Assembly: GCF_029542785.1 (NCBI RefSeq)
Contig: NC_083377.1
Location: 1 to 64,000 of the forward strand
Source: Malassezia japonica
Lineage: Eukaryota > Basidiomycota > Malasseziomycetes > Malasseziales > Malasseziaceae
Direction: 5' to 3'
Length of the DNA stretch: 64,000 nt
Positions 9,637-19,402 of the stretch are shown here, piece by piece (positions within the stretch are counted from its first letter, which is position 1; the number at the start of each line of letters is the position of its first letter). The notes beneath the pieces were generated by a model. The model was not told the origin of the DNA, made no database searches, and saw only the letters and a program-made list of their open reading frames with translations. A program made the position numbers and the translations under genes.

Positions 9637-11069
9637 ATGAGTATATACCAACCGCTTCTTTTCACAAACAAACTTCAGGACATGATCGATCGCGTAGGTC
9701 AGCCGAGTGCATTCGGTTTGCCACCACAACTCGTCACTCTTCAGGACGACTTGGAGGATATGGCTGATATCTATCAAAGTTTGGGTACAGGTAATAAGTT
9801 CGGTACTGAGTTCTTACAACCCATTGAAGCCCCATACAATATGTCCCGCAACGCCACAGCACAAGCGCATGGTTATAATACCTCCCCACTGGCTCCTGAT
9901 ACACCCTCAGTCTATCTGTCGTCACATAATGCTCCCTATTTTTCGGGACTGACGCCTGGTATGACCATCGAAGGCTTCATACCAAACATCATGGGCACAG
10001 AACAGCAGATTAAGCCCTCTAATTCCATGCAAATACCCTATACCACAACCACGAATACGCAAAGCAACCAGTCTGCTGCAGAAGTCACTGGCGTGCATAC
10101 TGTCTTTGAAAACGGAACGAACGCAAACCAGGCTCCATGTCTGAGTCCATGTCTGAGCGATAAACCTACGGCAGGTACCTATGAGCCAACTCTACGAAAT
10201 TTAAGAGAAATTCCCGTGCCGCACAATGAATTTTCACGCAGATATCATACCCAGGAAGACCAAATAATGCTTCCGGGTGAACTACCGCGTGTACACGAAA
10301 CCCTCTCACATGACGACCCGAGTGTTTTACGAGCCCCGAATATGACACCCCAAGGTTTTACAACCAACCTGACAAATCCCATCCCTCCGTTAGGAGCCAG
10401 CACTTCTGAAACAAGGCCTAAGGACAATACATACTTAACGCAAGTCTTTAATACAAGGGATACAGTGACTTCACACCCTTATTCGTCTAACCTGGATGGA
10501 ACAGACTCAGAGAACACTGCGAGTTGTAAATGCGAAAACAACATTGAATGGTCTGATACGATTCCAAATATGGGCGAAACCGAAGATCACACTATTGCGC
10601 ACCCAGAAAAACTGAAATTTCAATACAACAATATTGACACAATGGCCACCGATTTGTCGTCAGAAGATACAAGGTCCACCAACTTCTGGTATTTCTCAGA
10701 TGCTCAATGGCACTATCGGCAAAGACTTCACAATCCCGCTGCCCGAGCCAGCAGGCTGCCCCTTAAAGACTACCTTGGCACATCGAGGGGGGAGTATTTA
10801 AAAATCCGTGTACGTCGCACCAAAAAAATGAGAACTAACCTAAATAGCAGTTTGCCAGGAAACTGGTGAAGGAGAGGTTCACCAATGGGAACAGAATGTC
10901 CAGTCAGCCGCAAGAACTTGTTATGGACGCTTGCTACCGCATTGAACAAAGGTTTCCGCATTTGGCGCAGTGCAATCAACACTGGAAAGCAAAAAAATTG
11001 CTCAAGCAGGTCGTCGACAACAGGGAAGATCGCCAACGCAGACACAATGAGAATCACCAGTATTTGTAG
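9637..11069 (+). CDS. Uncharacterised protein, two exons, basic C-terminus
   Basis: Exons 9637-10809 and 10851-11069 (or 10848-11069) are joined by an intron of 38-41 nt with donor GTACGT, branch box CTAAC and acceptor TAG or CAG. Removing it carries the reading phase-0 into a Lys/Arg-rich C-terminal segment ending at TAG. The protein is about 463 residues. The first 330 residues are low-complexity, rich in Thr, Asn, Ser and Pro and probably disordered. The last 120 (from FWYFSDAQWHYRQRL onward) are charged and helical, with a HWKAKKLLKQ motif. I do not recognise the family; a DNA- or protein-binding regulator is one possibility, but nothing shows it. Confidence 0.6.
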
Positions 11070-11461
11070 CTAATTCTAAAGTTGGTAAACAGACGGTACG
11101 CCAGTCTTTTTGCAACGAGCGTGTTCTATTCACGGGAAACGAATGAGAATGAAACTATTGAAACCCAAACAGGATATCGATTGTTTTGGTAATTGCGCGG
11201 AATCGAATGCCAAAAAGTTTTGCTTCAATCTGTTAAAGCAGTGAAGTTTGGCAATGACTGATACTCTTCTATCTGCGGGCATGTCCGCTGTCGGCCACCG
11301 TGCGCACAGATGGCATGCCCGGAACTGTCACATGCCTCGATTACGTAAGACCACTTTGCGTCTTTCACGCGGCGACACCCCTCAACCCCTCCACTCGCTG
11401 TTTTGGCTGTGGGGTATTCCAATGTCAGCCTTTAACAACTGACAAGTCAACGAGAACTGTC
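11070..11461. other. Intergenic region, no gene recognised
   Basis: A 392-base spacer between two same-strand genes. The frame of the next gene stays open back to 11300, but that stretch is Cys- and Pro-rich without family resemblance and is taken as 5' UTR or promoter. Confidence 0.4.
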
Positions 11462-12505
11462 ATGGCTGCGACCCGCGACTATCCGCGACCATTCGCTGAT
11501 GCATGGAAATTCAAGCGCCCTTCTGAACTAACTTTAGTCCAGAATATTCTTGTGCTGGGCAATGTCTTGATTCCTTCGGTACGTGAATTCAAGTATCCTC
11601 AGGAAACTGGCAAACTGCCTGTGGTGCTTGAATGGGATCAACATATCCGTTGGTTTCCATTATTCATCCTCCCAATCCTGTTTAGGGGGGTATATATGCA
11701 CTTTACAGGGAACATCATTCCCCCCGTTGTCATGTATGGCATCTCTAACCTTTTTACCTTTGCGACTTTGATGTTGTATATGCAACATATTAAAAGCTAT
11801 GCGAAAAAGTACGGGTTTTTGGACAGCCAAGCTAGCCGTGATTCTGTACCAGAGTCGCTGGCCCAGAAAGTATTTGGCTCTCTAATCACTGCTGTCTTCA
11901 TTCGCCCGCTTGTGGTATTCCTTCTAGCTTATGACGAGAACAAGGCCCCCAGCCTTGATTTGTGGCTCCCTTTCCAACTTTTTGTTTTTACTGCGATTAG
12001 CGATTTCATCTACTATTGGGTACACCGAGCCACACATGAGGTGCCTCTTTTGTGGAAGTATCACCAAAGGCACCACACAACCAAGCACCCAACTCCTTAC
12101 CTAGCAGCATTCGCTGACGAACCTCAGGAGGTCTTCGATGCAATTGGGTCCCCTATCATCGCGTTCATGCTTTTCCCTATTGGATTTGACGCCTTCTACA
12201 TTTGGTCGGTTTACATGGTGACCTCTGAAGTTCTTGGACATTCAGGGCTCCGCCTGTATATGTCCGCTGTTTTGGTACGCAACACAGAGTGATAGATGGC
12301 TAACACTTGACAGACCTCAACATTTTTGCGACCTGTGGGTTGCGAGATCGTGATTGAAGACCATGATCTACACCACCGCTATGGCTGGCGCTCCAGCTTC
12401 AACTATGGAAAACAGTCGATGCTTTGGGACACTCTGTTCGGAACAAGGATGGACCGTATTGAAACCCACAAGGATAACCTTGATTGGAACAACCGAGTCC
12501 ATTAG
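11462..12505 (+). CDS. Fatty acid hydroxylase / sterol desaturase superfamily protein
   Basis: Exons 11462-12274 and 12314-12505; the 39-nt intron begins GTACGC, has a GGCTAAC branch box and ends ACAG. The protein is 334 residues. Several membrane helices precede the diiron histidine clusters: HRATHE (HxxxH-like), HQRHH, and, only after splicing, DHDLHH in exon 2. These are the three His boxes of the PF04116 superfamily, which hydroxylates or desaturates sterols, sphingolipids or alkanes at the ER using O2. The conserved WDTLFGTRMD tail is also in exon 2, confirming the splice. The ATG at 11462 is preferred over the earlier in-frame ATG at 11300 because family similarity begins there. The exact substrate is unknown. 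Confidence 0.85.
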
Positions 12506-12813
12506 TGATTGTTGAGTTTGACGTTTTTCTTGCTTGCCACTGGCAACATACTAGTTCATTGAACCTCTCATTCCAATGTATAGATTGTTTTTTTCGTCAG
12601 CCAAATGGCTATTACCACTGTCACACAAGCCACCACTTTATGGGAAATGCGCTCCGTGAAACCGAGATTTTTTCTAGCCGGCCGGAAGCAATTACCCCAC
12701 ATTTTCCAAAAAAAAATTGCTCGTGATCCGTGCTCACCGCTTTCACGTGCGCCAAAGACGAGCATATGAAGTGAAATCGAAACCCTCGTCAAAACTGAAC
12801 AACTTGCGCCACT
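12506..12813. other. Intergenic spacer, no gene recognised
   Basis: About 310 bases between two plus-strand genes, including an A-run near 12710. Nothing beyond probable 3' and 5' untranslated sequence is supportable. Confidence 0.4.
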
Positions 12814-13710
12814 ATGTCTGATCGTGAAGATATTACTATTCCAAGCCACAACGAAGAGCTTTCTGGTTGGCTATACCCTGCGGCCGGTGCGGCTCCAGGC
12901 TCGAAATTTCCCGTGATTGTTATGGCGCACGGACTTGGCGGCACGAAAAAGATGCGCCTTGATGCCTATTGTGAGCGATTTAGTAGAGAAGGATATGTCT
13001 GCGTGGCTTTTGACTACCGCTACTTTGGTGACAGCACTGGAAAACCTCGAGGTTTGGTGGATGTAGGTCGCCAGATTCAGGACTGGGACGCTGTCATCGC
13101 TTTCACAAGCAAGCTTCCTCAAGTTGACCCGGAAAGAATCGCGATCTTTGGCACCAGTTTCAGTGGTGGCCATGTAATTCGTATCGCAGCAACAAACCCC
13201 CTAGTAAAAGCCGCTGTGAGCCAGTGCCCATTTACAGATGGAATGGCATCATCTTCCACGCCTGGGCTTTGGAACGTGCCTCGAATGGCGCTCCTCTCCC
13301 TGTGGGACACACTTTTTGGAACAGATGATAACCCAGTGCGCATTCCCCTTGTGGGAGAGAATGGCAAAGCAGCGATGATGAATGCACCTGATGTTTATAA
13401 TGGTCTTCTTGCAATTCTTCCCGAAGGAACAAAGAAGCTCGAAGTGGAAGCTATTCCCGCTCGTCTCATTCTCCAAATGCCATTCCTCTATCCTGGAACC
13501 TATGCAAAGAAGGTCCAGGTGCCCATCCTCTTTGCAATTTGTGGAAAAGACACGGTTGCACCTCCTGGCCCTACGCTACGCTATGCAAAGCAAGCACCCA
13601 AAGGTGTTATCAAGATGCATCCAAACGAGGGGCATTTCGACATTTACGTGGGTGAAAATTTCGAGCGCGCTGTCGCCGAGTACCTGGAGTTTTATCGAGC
13701 CAATTTGTAA
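12814..13710 (+). CDS. Alpha/beta hydrolase (dienelactone-hydrolase-like)
   Basis: 298 residues, single exon. The oxyanion-hole segment VMAHGLGGTK lies near residue 35. The nucleophile elbow GTSFSGG (Ser about 115), an Asp in the CGKDTVAPP turn (about 248) and His in NEGHFD (about 273) complete a Ser-Asp-His triad in the expected order. The architecture resembles bacterial and fungal dienelactone-hydrolase or YcjY/UilS-type esterases. The substrate is undetermined. There is no signal peptide, so it is probably cytosolic. It sits between two metabolic genes in the subtelomere-core transition. Horizontal origin is possible given bacterial-like relatives, but I cannot test it. Confidence 0.8.
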   Translation: MSDREDITIPSHNEELSGWLYPAAGAAPGSKFPVIVMAHGLGGTKKMRLDAYCERFSREGYVCVAFDYRYFGDSTGKPRGLVDVGRQIQDWDAVIAFTSKLPQVDPERIAIFGTSFSGGHVIRIAATNPLVKAAVSQCPFTDGMASSSTPGLWNVPRMALLSLWDTLFGTDDNPVRIPLVGENGKAAMMNAPDVYNGLLAILPEGTKKLEVEAIPARLILQMPFLYPGTYAKKVQVPILFAICGKDTVAPPGPTLRYAKQAPKGVIKMHPNEGHFDIYVGENFERAVAEYLEFYRANL

Positions 13711-14016
13711 ATGGATTTCGGCGTGCTTACCGTGAAACTATGAGGGGACTTGAGGGTGGATCCTTAGCCAATCCCTGCTCTGGTGCTTCATTGCGCCTCC
13801 TTCCAAACCTATCAGTTTGGGGTCTTATTAGATAATATGATTTCATTTGTTCACAAGATCTTGTTTTACAGGCTAAATTCCCAGATGTGACTCGCCTGAT
13901 CTGTGCGCCATGCCAGAGGGGCGCCCGGGACCCTTGACCAATACATTTCAATGAGACCCGCTCCCATAGCGTATATAGACCCGCCCCACCCCGGTAAATT
14001 TGCCACGCTTTGCATC

Positions 14017-15051
14017 ATGTCTACCGACAAAGTCACTTTCCTGCTCAACTGGCACGCCACGCCTTACCATGCTCCCATCTTTTTGGCTCAGTCGAAGGGA
14101 TTCTTTGCTGCTGAAGGGATCAAGGTAGCCTTGCTGGAGCCTAATGATCCGTCGGACGTCACCGAGATCATTGGTTCGGGTAAGGTGGGCATGGGTACTA
14201 AGGCCATGATCCATACCATCGCTGGTAAGGCCCGTGGGTTCCCAATCCAATCGATTGGAACGCTGCTGGACGAGCCCTTCACTGGTGTAGTTTACCTTGA
14301 AGGTTCCGGGATCACGACTGATTTCCGCAGCCTGAAAGGCAAGCGTATTGGCTACGTGGGCGAGTTTGGCAAGATCCAGATTGACGAGCTTACCTCGCAC
14401 TTTGGCATGTCCAAGTCGGACTACACCGCCGTGCGTGTCGGCATGAATGTCACTGATGCCATCAAGCGTGGTGACATTGATGCTGGCATTGGTCTGGAGA
14501 ATGTCCAGATGGTTGAGCTGGAGGAGTGGTGCAAGACTCAGGGCCGCCCCACTACCGATGTCAAGATGCTGCGCATTGACGAGCTCGCAGAGCTTGGCTG
14601 CTGCTGCTTCTGCTCTATCTTGTACATTGCGAATGAGTCGTTCCTTGCGCGCCACCCAGAAAAGGCCCTTGCCTTTATGCGCGCTATCAAACAGGCAACA
14701 GATTTTGTGATCAATGAGCCCACCAAGGCTTGGAACGAGTACAAGCAGTTCAAGAAGTCGATGAACACGGCTGAGAACGAGAAGGTATTTGAGCGCTCGT
14801 ACGTCTACATGAGCCGTGACTGTGCCAATGTCCCCCGCGATTGGAATAAGGTCACGAACTACTGCAAGCGTCTGGGTGTGGTGGAGCCCAACTTCCAGCA
14901 GAATATGACCAACAAGTTCCTTTCGTGGCAGCTTGAGCCGGAGAACCCCAATCCCTCTGCGAAGCAGGTGGCCGTTGCGCAGTACCAGAAGGAAGTGGCC
15001 GCTGAGGGAGGCGTTCTCAAGCATCACTCGACGCCTTTGATTGTTGGATAG
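14017..15051 (+). CDS. THI5: 4-amino-5-hydroxymethyl-2-methylpyrimidine phosphate synthase (THI5/NMT1 family)
   Basis: 344 residues, close to the usual 340. The protein makes the pyrimidine half of thiamine from PLP and an active-site histidine, so it is a single-turnover suicide enzyme. His66 falls in AMIHTIAG, exactly the position of the donor His in the yeast enzyme. The N-terminal NWHATPYHAP motif and the iron-binding CCCFC motif near residues 194-198 are intact. The ATG at 14017 gives the canonical N-terminus; an in-frame ATG at 13903 would add unrelated residues. Such genes are normally repressed by thiamine. The 306 bases upstream (13711-14016) contain only a weak partial likeness to a TPP riboswitch, which I do not accept. 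Confidence 0.95.
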   Translation: MSTDKVTFLLNWHATPYHAPIFLAQSKGFFAAEGIKVALLEPNDPSDVTEIIGSGKVGMGTKAMIHTIAGKARGFPIQSIGTLLDEPFTGVVYLEGSGITTDFRSLKGKRIGYVGEFGKIQIDELTSHFGMSKSDYTAVRVGMNVTDAIKRGDIDAGIGLENVQMVELEEWCKTQGRPTTDVKMLRIDELAELGCCCFCSILYIANESFLARHPEKALAFMRAIKQATDFVINEPTKAWNEYKQFKKSMNTAENEKVFERSYVYMSRDCANVPRDWNKVTNYCKRLGVVEPNFQQNMTNKFLSWQLEPENPNPSAKQVAVAQYQKEVAAEGGVLKHHSTPLIVG

Positions 15052-15631
15052 ACGATAGACTACGCACTGACAATGATACACGCATGGCTCTGGGCGCCAT
15101 CGACAAGCGCTGTCGGTACTTTATGCTCTCGCTCGAATCCAAATAAACCCCATAAATTATGTCCATACGCCAAGATCAAATTTAGCTGACCTCACGTGTG
15201 CCTGGCGTGCCCAAGCGACGAATGTTTGCACCCATTCCTATTGAAGTACCTGAAGCAGATCAGGGCCACAAAGGCACAATTGTAACAACGGAGCCAATCA
15301 GATTTGTCGCGATTCCGGCCATCGGATGTCACTTACACCGTGGTCCGGCTCCGTGTTAAAGCGGCAGTAGCTGCGATTGGAAGCGTCGTGACAGGACTCC
15401 GTCTGACACGAGGCCCTCTGTCAATTTCCCCGCAAATGCCTCCGGTTGCGAAGAATTTATTTCAGTTGTCCCTGCTGCACTCTGCGTAAGCACCACGGTT
15501 GCGTGTCACCGGACCCAGGTCCGGTACAAAGGAATATATATTCCATATTCGGAGCAAAAATGACCCCAGTGTTTCGCCAGGCACGATAAAAGGCACGCGA
15601 TCAAGGCACCGAAGTGGCTCGACTCTTTCTT
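15052..15631. other. Intergenic region, probable promoter of the amine oxidase
   Basis: 580 bases without a recognisable gene between two plus-strand genes. A GGAATATATATTCC-like AT palindrome at about 15531-15545, some 90 bases before the amine-oxidase ATG, may serve as a TATA element. Nothing else stands out. Confidence 0.4.
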
Positions 15632-17077
15632 ATGAAGCTTTTTAATCTCCTTGTCGGGTGTGTGTTGGTAGCCCCCGCTGCGCTTGCCTCGACGTACGAT
15701 GCCGTGATTGTTGGTGGTGGTCTCTCTGGCCTTTCTGCTGCCAAAGAGCTCGTTTCGAAAAACAAGACATACGTGGTTCTTGAGGCACGCGACCGTGTCG
15801 GTGGCCGTGTGTACAACAAGCCTCTTCAGCACCAAGATGGTGTGGTGGAAGTCGGTGCAGAGTTTGTCGGTCCTACGCAAGACGTCGTGCTTGCGCTTGC
15901 CAAAGAGCTTGGACTGAGCACCTTTTCGACGTACAACAAGGGCGACAACATCCTTTGGCAGAACAACAAGCTCAAGACCTTCCCCGCTGATGGCTTGTTG
16001 GGTGCCGTGTCGCCCGAAGATCCCATTACGCTTCTCCAAATCTCTCAGTTACAGTCTGAGCTTGACAAATATGCCAAGAAGATCGATATTAATGCTCCTT
16101 GGGACTTTGAAAAAGCAGAAGAGTTTGACGCCAAGAGTGTCCAAGACTGGATTAACGAGCACCACGTTACAAAGGCAACCAAAGAAATCCTGACTTTGGC
16201 GCTTGCCGAGATCTTCTCTGCTGCGCCTGCCGACCTCTCGCTGCTCTACGTCATTTTCTACGTTGCTTCCGGTGGAGCGCCCGGAAACCCTGGTACTATG
16301 GAGCGTTTCACGCAGGTCAAGGACGGCGCGCAGATGTACCGTATTGAGGGGGGCACGGGCCTCCTTCCCGAAAACCTCGCGAAAAAGCTCGGCAAGCACA
16401 ATATCCGGCTCAACTCCCCCGTCTCTTCTATTGAGCGGGCTGGAAAAAACACGAACGACACCTATACCGTAACGACCAGAAGCGGCAAGAAGTACGAGGG
16501 CAAGCACGTCATTGTGGCCATGTCGCCGCCCATGGCCGACAAGATTTCCTTTTCCCCTTCTCTCCCCCACGCACGTCAGCGGATTCAGAAGAAATTGAAG
16601 ATGGGCTCCATTGGCAAGGGTATCGGCATTTACAAAGAGCCGTTTTGGCGGAAGAAGAAGTACTCGGGCCAGGTTCTGAGCGACGACTTTGCGGTTCGCG
16701 CTTCGTTCGACTCGACGCCGAAGGACAAGTCGTTTGGCGCGATGATGGGCTTCATCCAAGACGAGCAGATGCGCGCGCTTGATGGTGCGAGTGAGGAGGA
16801 GCAGGAAGAGGCCGTGGGCTCTGCGCTTCGCCACTACTTTGGCGCGGAGGCGGAGCAAGTGAGTGAGTGGGTTTTTATGCGCTGGGACAATGAGGAGTAC
16901 TCGGGCGGCGGCCCAACGGCTAATGCACCTGTTGGTGTCCTGTCCAAGTATGGAAAGGCGCTGCGCGAGCCCGTGGGCAACCTGCACTGGGCCGGCACCG
17001 AGTCGGCAGACTACTGGGTGGGCTACATGGACGGTGCGCTGCGCTCCGGCAAGCGCGCTGCTTCTGAAATTAAGTAG
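15632..17077 (+). CDS. Secreted flavin-containing amine oxidase
   Basis: 481 residues, single exon. The start at 15632 begins a signal peptide (MKLFNLLVGCVLV, cleavage near ALAS). The dinucleotide-binding motif VGGGLSGLSAAKEL, a Glu at the end of beta-2 (VVLEARDRVGGRVYN) and the C-terminal FAD motif WAGTESADYWVGYMDGA are all intact. Together they define the monoamine-oxidase family (PF01593), which oxidises amines to aldehydes with release of H2O2. The signal peptide and absence of a C-terminal anchor suggest secretion or a vacuolar location. Its last 8 bases overlap the 3' end of the convergent OPY2-like gene. The precise amine substrate is not readable. Confidence 0.9.
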   Translation: MKLFNLLVGCVLVAPAALASTYDAVIVGGGLSGLSAAKELVSKNKTYVVLEARDRVGGRVYNKPLQHQDGVVEVGAEFVGPTQDVVLALAKELGLSTFSTYNKGDNILWQNNKLKTFPADGLLGAVSPEDPITLLQISQLQSELDKYAKKIDINAPWDFEKAEEFDAKSVQDWINEHHVTKATKEILTLALAEIFSAAPADLSLLYVIFYVASGGAPGNPGTMERFTQVKDGAQMYRIEGGTGLLPENLAKKLGKHNIRLNSPVSSIERAGKNTNDTYTVTTRSGKKYEGKHVIVAMSPPMADKISFSPSLPHARQRIQKKLKMGSIGKGIGIYKEPFWRKKKYSGQVLSDDFAVRASFDSTPKDKSFGAMMGFIQDEQMRALDGASEEEQEEAVGSALRHYFGAEAEQVSEWVFMRWDNEEYSGGGPTANAPVGVLSKYGKALREPVGNLHWAGTESADYWVGYMDGALRSGKRAASEIK

Positions 17078-17963
17078 CTTCCATACAAACACTACTTGAA
17101 AATGGATCGTCCATCACCGCATCTGGCGTACGCACCTCGGACTGGGGACTTGGACGTGCTCGTGTCTGATCCCGCTTGCTCGACGGCACCTGCACGAGCT
17201 CGACACGCCCTTTGCTGAGCGGGACACGCGCCGCGTGCCCTGGCGTGCCCATCGGCGACTCCACCATAGCGGTGCTAGAGATGGGGCGTGGCGATAGCGT
17301 GACCGTCTGCACCGATTCACAGTCCGGGTGGTCGTACTCGTCCACGAGATGGTTCCAGAAAGCGTAGTAGGCACTCGTGCGTGCTGCATCGAGGTCCGTG
17401 TTGGGCGAGCCAAACGCCTGTCCCGTCCCCCCGACGGGCCCTCGGCGTGCGAGGCCTGCCGGGGTGCTGGCCACGTTTGGCTTGGGGCTGGACGTTGCCG
17501 AGGCCGGAGCGCCACGGATGTTTGGGAGGCGGTGGCGCATGGGCTCGGGAGGTTCGACCTGCTCCGAGATGCGCCACAGCTCGCGCGACGATGGCGCTCC
17601 GCTACGCTCTGGCATTGGGGAGGAGATGGACTGCATGGGGACCTCGTCCTGGGGTACCTCGTGTGTCTCGTTCAGCATGGGGGGCATGGGCGGGATCGGG
17701 TCCACCTTGTCATCCACCGAAGGCCTCACAGGTAGTGCGCAGCGCAGGCGGCGGTACAAGACATACAAGAGAATACAAAAGAATCCCGCGCCGAGACTCC
17801 CTCCGATCGCGACGCCGTACAGCTTGCCCGGTGCCTTGGACGGATCTGCGACGCATACGTTCGCCGGGCACGTTTCGCAGTCGTTCGGGTACGACTGCTG
17901 ACACACCTGCCCCCCCGGACACGGTGGGCACGGTGGGATACTGTTACATGGTGGGCAGACCAT
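17070..17963 (-). CDS. OPY2: OPY2-like single-pass membrane signalling anchor
   Basis: 297 residues. The N-terminal 45 residues form a Cys-rich ectodomain with CPPC, CPPCPGG and CETC spacings typical of the Opy2 domain. One transmembrane helix follows (about residues 49-70), then a Pro- and Ser-rich cytosolic tail of more than 200 residues. In S. cerevisiae Opy2 anchors Ste50 and so the MAPKKK Ste11 at the plasma membrane in the HOG and invasive-growth pathways. There is no N-terminal signal sequence, so the single helix acts as the membrane signal, as in the yeast protein. The 3' end overlaps the amine-oxidase stop by 8 bases. An undetected upstream exon is possible. Confidence 0.7.
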   Translation of the reverse strand: MVCPPCNSIPPCPPCPGGQVCQQSYPNDCETCPANVCVADPSKAPGKLYGVAIGGSLGAGFFCILLYVLYRRLRCALPVRPSVDDKVDPIPPMPPMLNETHEVPQDEVPMQSISSPMPERSGAPSSRELWRISEQVEPPEPMRHRLPNIRGAPASATSSPKPNVASTPAGLARRGPVGGTGQAFGSPNTDLDAARTSAYYAFWNHLVDEYDHPDCESVQTVTLSPRPISSTAMVESPMGTPGHAARVPLSKGRVELVQVPSSKRDQTRARPSPQSEVRTPDAVMDDPFSSSVCMEAT

Positions 17964-18076
17964 GCTGGACTAGGCAGCGCCCCAACGCCGCTGTCCTGTG
18001 TCTCTACCGCATCGCGGTCCGTGCATGCTGCACGAAGGCATCGGCCGATGCCTCCACCTGCTTTGTTCTCGCGGCG

Positions 18077-18617
18077 ATGGCCGCCGAGCGGTACGTGCAG
18101 CGACTGACACAGCCTCACGGTTCATGCGCGTGCTACGGTCGTGGCCGATGCGGATCTCTGGGGCGAGATTGAGATCGGGTCTGGCACGGTGATCCATCCT
18201 CGCTGCAAGATTGATGCGAGCCTCGGGGCGATCCGACTTGGGCAGAACTGCGTGGTCGAGGAAGGGGCCGAGCTGATCAGCACGCCGTCCGGCATGACGG
18301 TCGGCGACGGCAACGTGTTCCGCGCGCGGTGCCACGTCTCTTCGTCAACGATTGGCAACAACAGCACGTTTGAAAGCGCGTGTCGCGTGTGGGCCAACGT
18401 GACGGTCAGCGACTTTTGTACGGTTGGCGCGGGCTGCCATGTCGGTGCCGACGGCGTGCCCGACGCGCTCTCCGAGCGCACCGTTGTCTACGGATACGGT
18501 GCGCGGCGTGTATGGAGTGGCGAAGGCGTTGGGCAGCAGCTGGCGCTCCATGCCAAACACCTCGTCTACCTGCGGGACACGCTGCCCCGCGCACACAAGT
18601 TACGTATCGTTCGATAG
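18077..18617 (+). CDS. Dynactin subunit 6 (p27), left-handed beta-helix protein
   Basis: Exons 18077-18090 and 18113-18617, separated by a 22-nt intron (donor GTACGT, branch CTGAC, acceptor ACAG). Joining restores a start ATG and the N-terminus, which runs into TVHARATVVADADLWG. The body is a hexapeptide-repeat beta-helix, with rungs such as IGSGTVIHP, LGQNCVVEE and VGDGNVFRA, matching DCTN6 of the dynactin pointed-end complex. The protein is 172 residues. It would help couple dynein to cargo and to kinetochores. The stop codon is followed after a single base by the stop of the convergent gene. Confidence 0.85.
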
Positions 18618-18618
18618 T

Positions 18619-19350
18619 CTACAGCTCAAACCCTACATCGCGCGGCGCGTCACGCAGGTACGCCTCGGCCTGCGAGGCAAGTTTGTCGGCGCGCACGCGG
18701 CGGCCCGGTGCCGGGCGTGGCGCGCGTTTTTCGCCCGCTTGCGCCGTATCGAGCGCCGGGAGCGGCGGCACGTCGACTGTGTCGAGGACCGGGAGCGGCG
18801 TGCTGTCCGAGGGCCAAGCGACCGACGCGAGCATCTGGCCGATTTCCTTTGCGCTCGGCATCCCGTCGAGTTCCGGGGGAAAGACGTACGGTGCGCTTGG
18901 CCCCTGCGGCATCGTCTCAATCTCTGGGTACATTTCCTCCTCCGACATGAGCGCTGTTGGCGCCTCGATCTGGGTATCTTGTTCGACCTGTGCGTCATGC
19001 ATTTCGCCGAGGCGCGCCTTGATCTGGCCGGCGCGGCCGATGTTGGCGGCGGGCGTGACAAAGCTGTCGCTGCGCACAAACGGCCTGCGCACCGTCTGCG
19101 GTGCCTTCTTGGACGGGCTTCCGAGCTTGCTCGGCGACGCGGCGTGGCGTGCGGGCGACGGCGACTGGTTCGTCTTGTCGGAAAAGGCTGCGCGCCCGAT
19201 GCGCGACGAGGTCGCCTTGCCCTCCTTTTTAAATGGCGACGTGCTCTGAGTCTGCTTCTCTAGGCCTTGGCGCCGCGCGAGGCCCGGCGTGCGGGTCGGC
19301 GATGCGCCGTACGGCGCATTCTCCTGTGCGTACGCCCGCGAATGGAGCAT
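18619..19350 (-). CDS. Securin-like (Pds1/Cut2-type) candidate
   Basis: 243 residues, mostly disordered, with basic N-terminal and acidic or Pro-rich C-terminal halves, the general layout of securins. Suggestive motifs are RQGLEKQ (RxxL destruction-box-like), the RAAFSDKTNQ segment reminiscent of securin and cyclin N-termini, and an acidic MYPEIETMP motif resembling the separase-binding DIEYMP segment of Cut2/Pds1. Securins evolve fast and these similarities are short, so the call is an inference. The ATG at 19350 is the first on this strand. It shares a 52-bp intergenic region head-to-head with ARP4. Confidence 0.4.
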   Translation of the reverse strand: MLHSRAYAQENAPYGASPTRTPGLARRQGLEKQTQSTSPFKKEGKATSSRIGRAAFSDKTNQSPSPARHAASPSKLGSPSKKAPQTVRRPFVRSDSFVTPAANIGRAGQIKARLGEMHDAQVEQDTQIEAPTALMSEEEMYPEIETMPQGPSAPYVFPPELDGMPSAKEIGQMLASVAWPSDSTPLPVLDTVDVPPLPALDTAQAGEKRAPRPAPGRRVRADKLASQAEAYLRDAPRDVGFEL

Positions 19351-19402
19351 AAGCAAGCCGTGTCGCGCTCACGTGATTTGCCGAACGCTGCGCCCTGCGA
19401 CG

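Noticed and set aside
13880..13935. Possible TPP riboswitch upstream of THI5 (a CCTGATCTG...CCAG stretch)
   Set aside because: Only one side of the aptamer resembles the consensus. The CTGAGA core and matching P2 and P1 arms are absent, and no flanking splice pair is evident. A covariance-model search would decide.
13948..15081. Long minus-strand frame covering THI5
   Set aside because: Antisense shadow of a strongly codon-biased GC-rich gene. The plus strand encodes an unmistakable THI5 enzyme.
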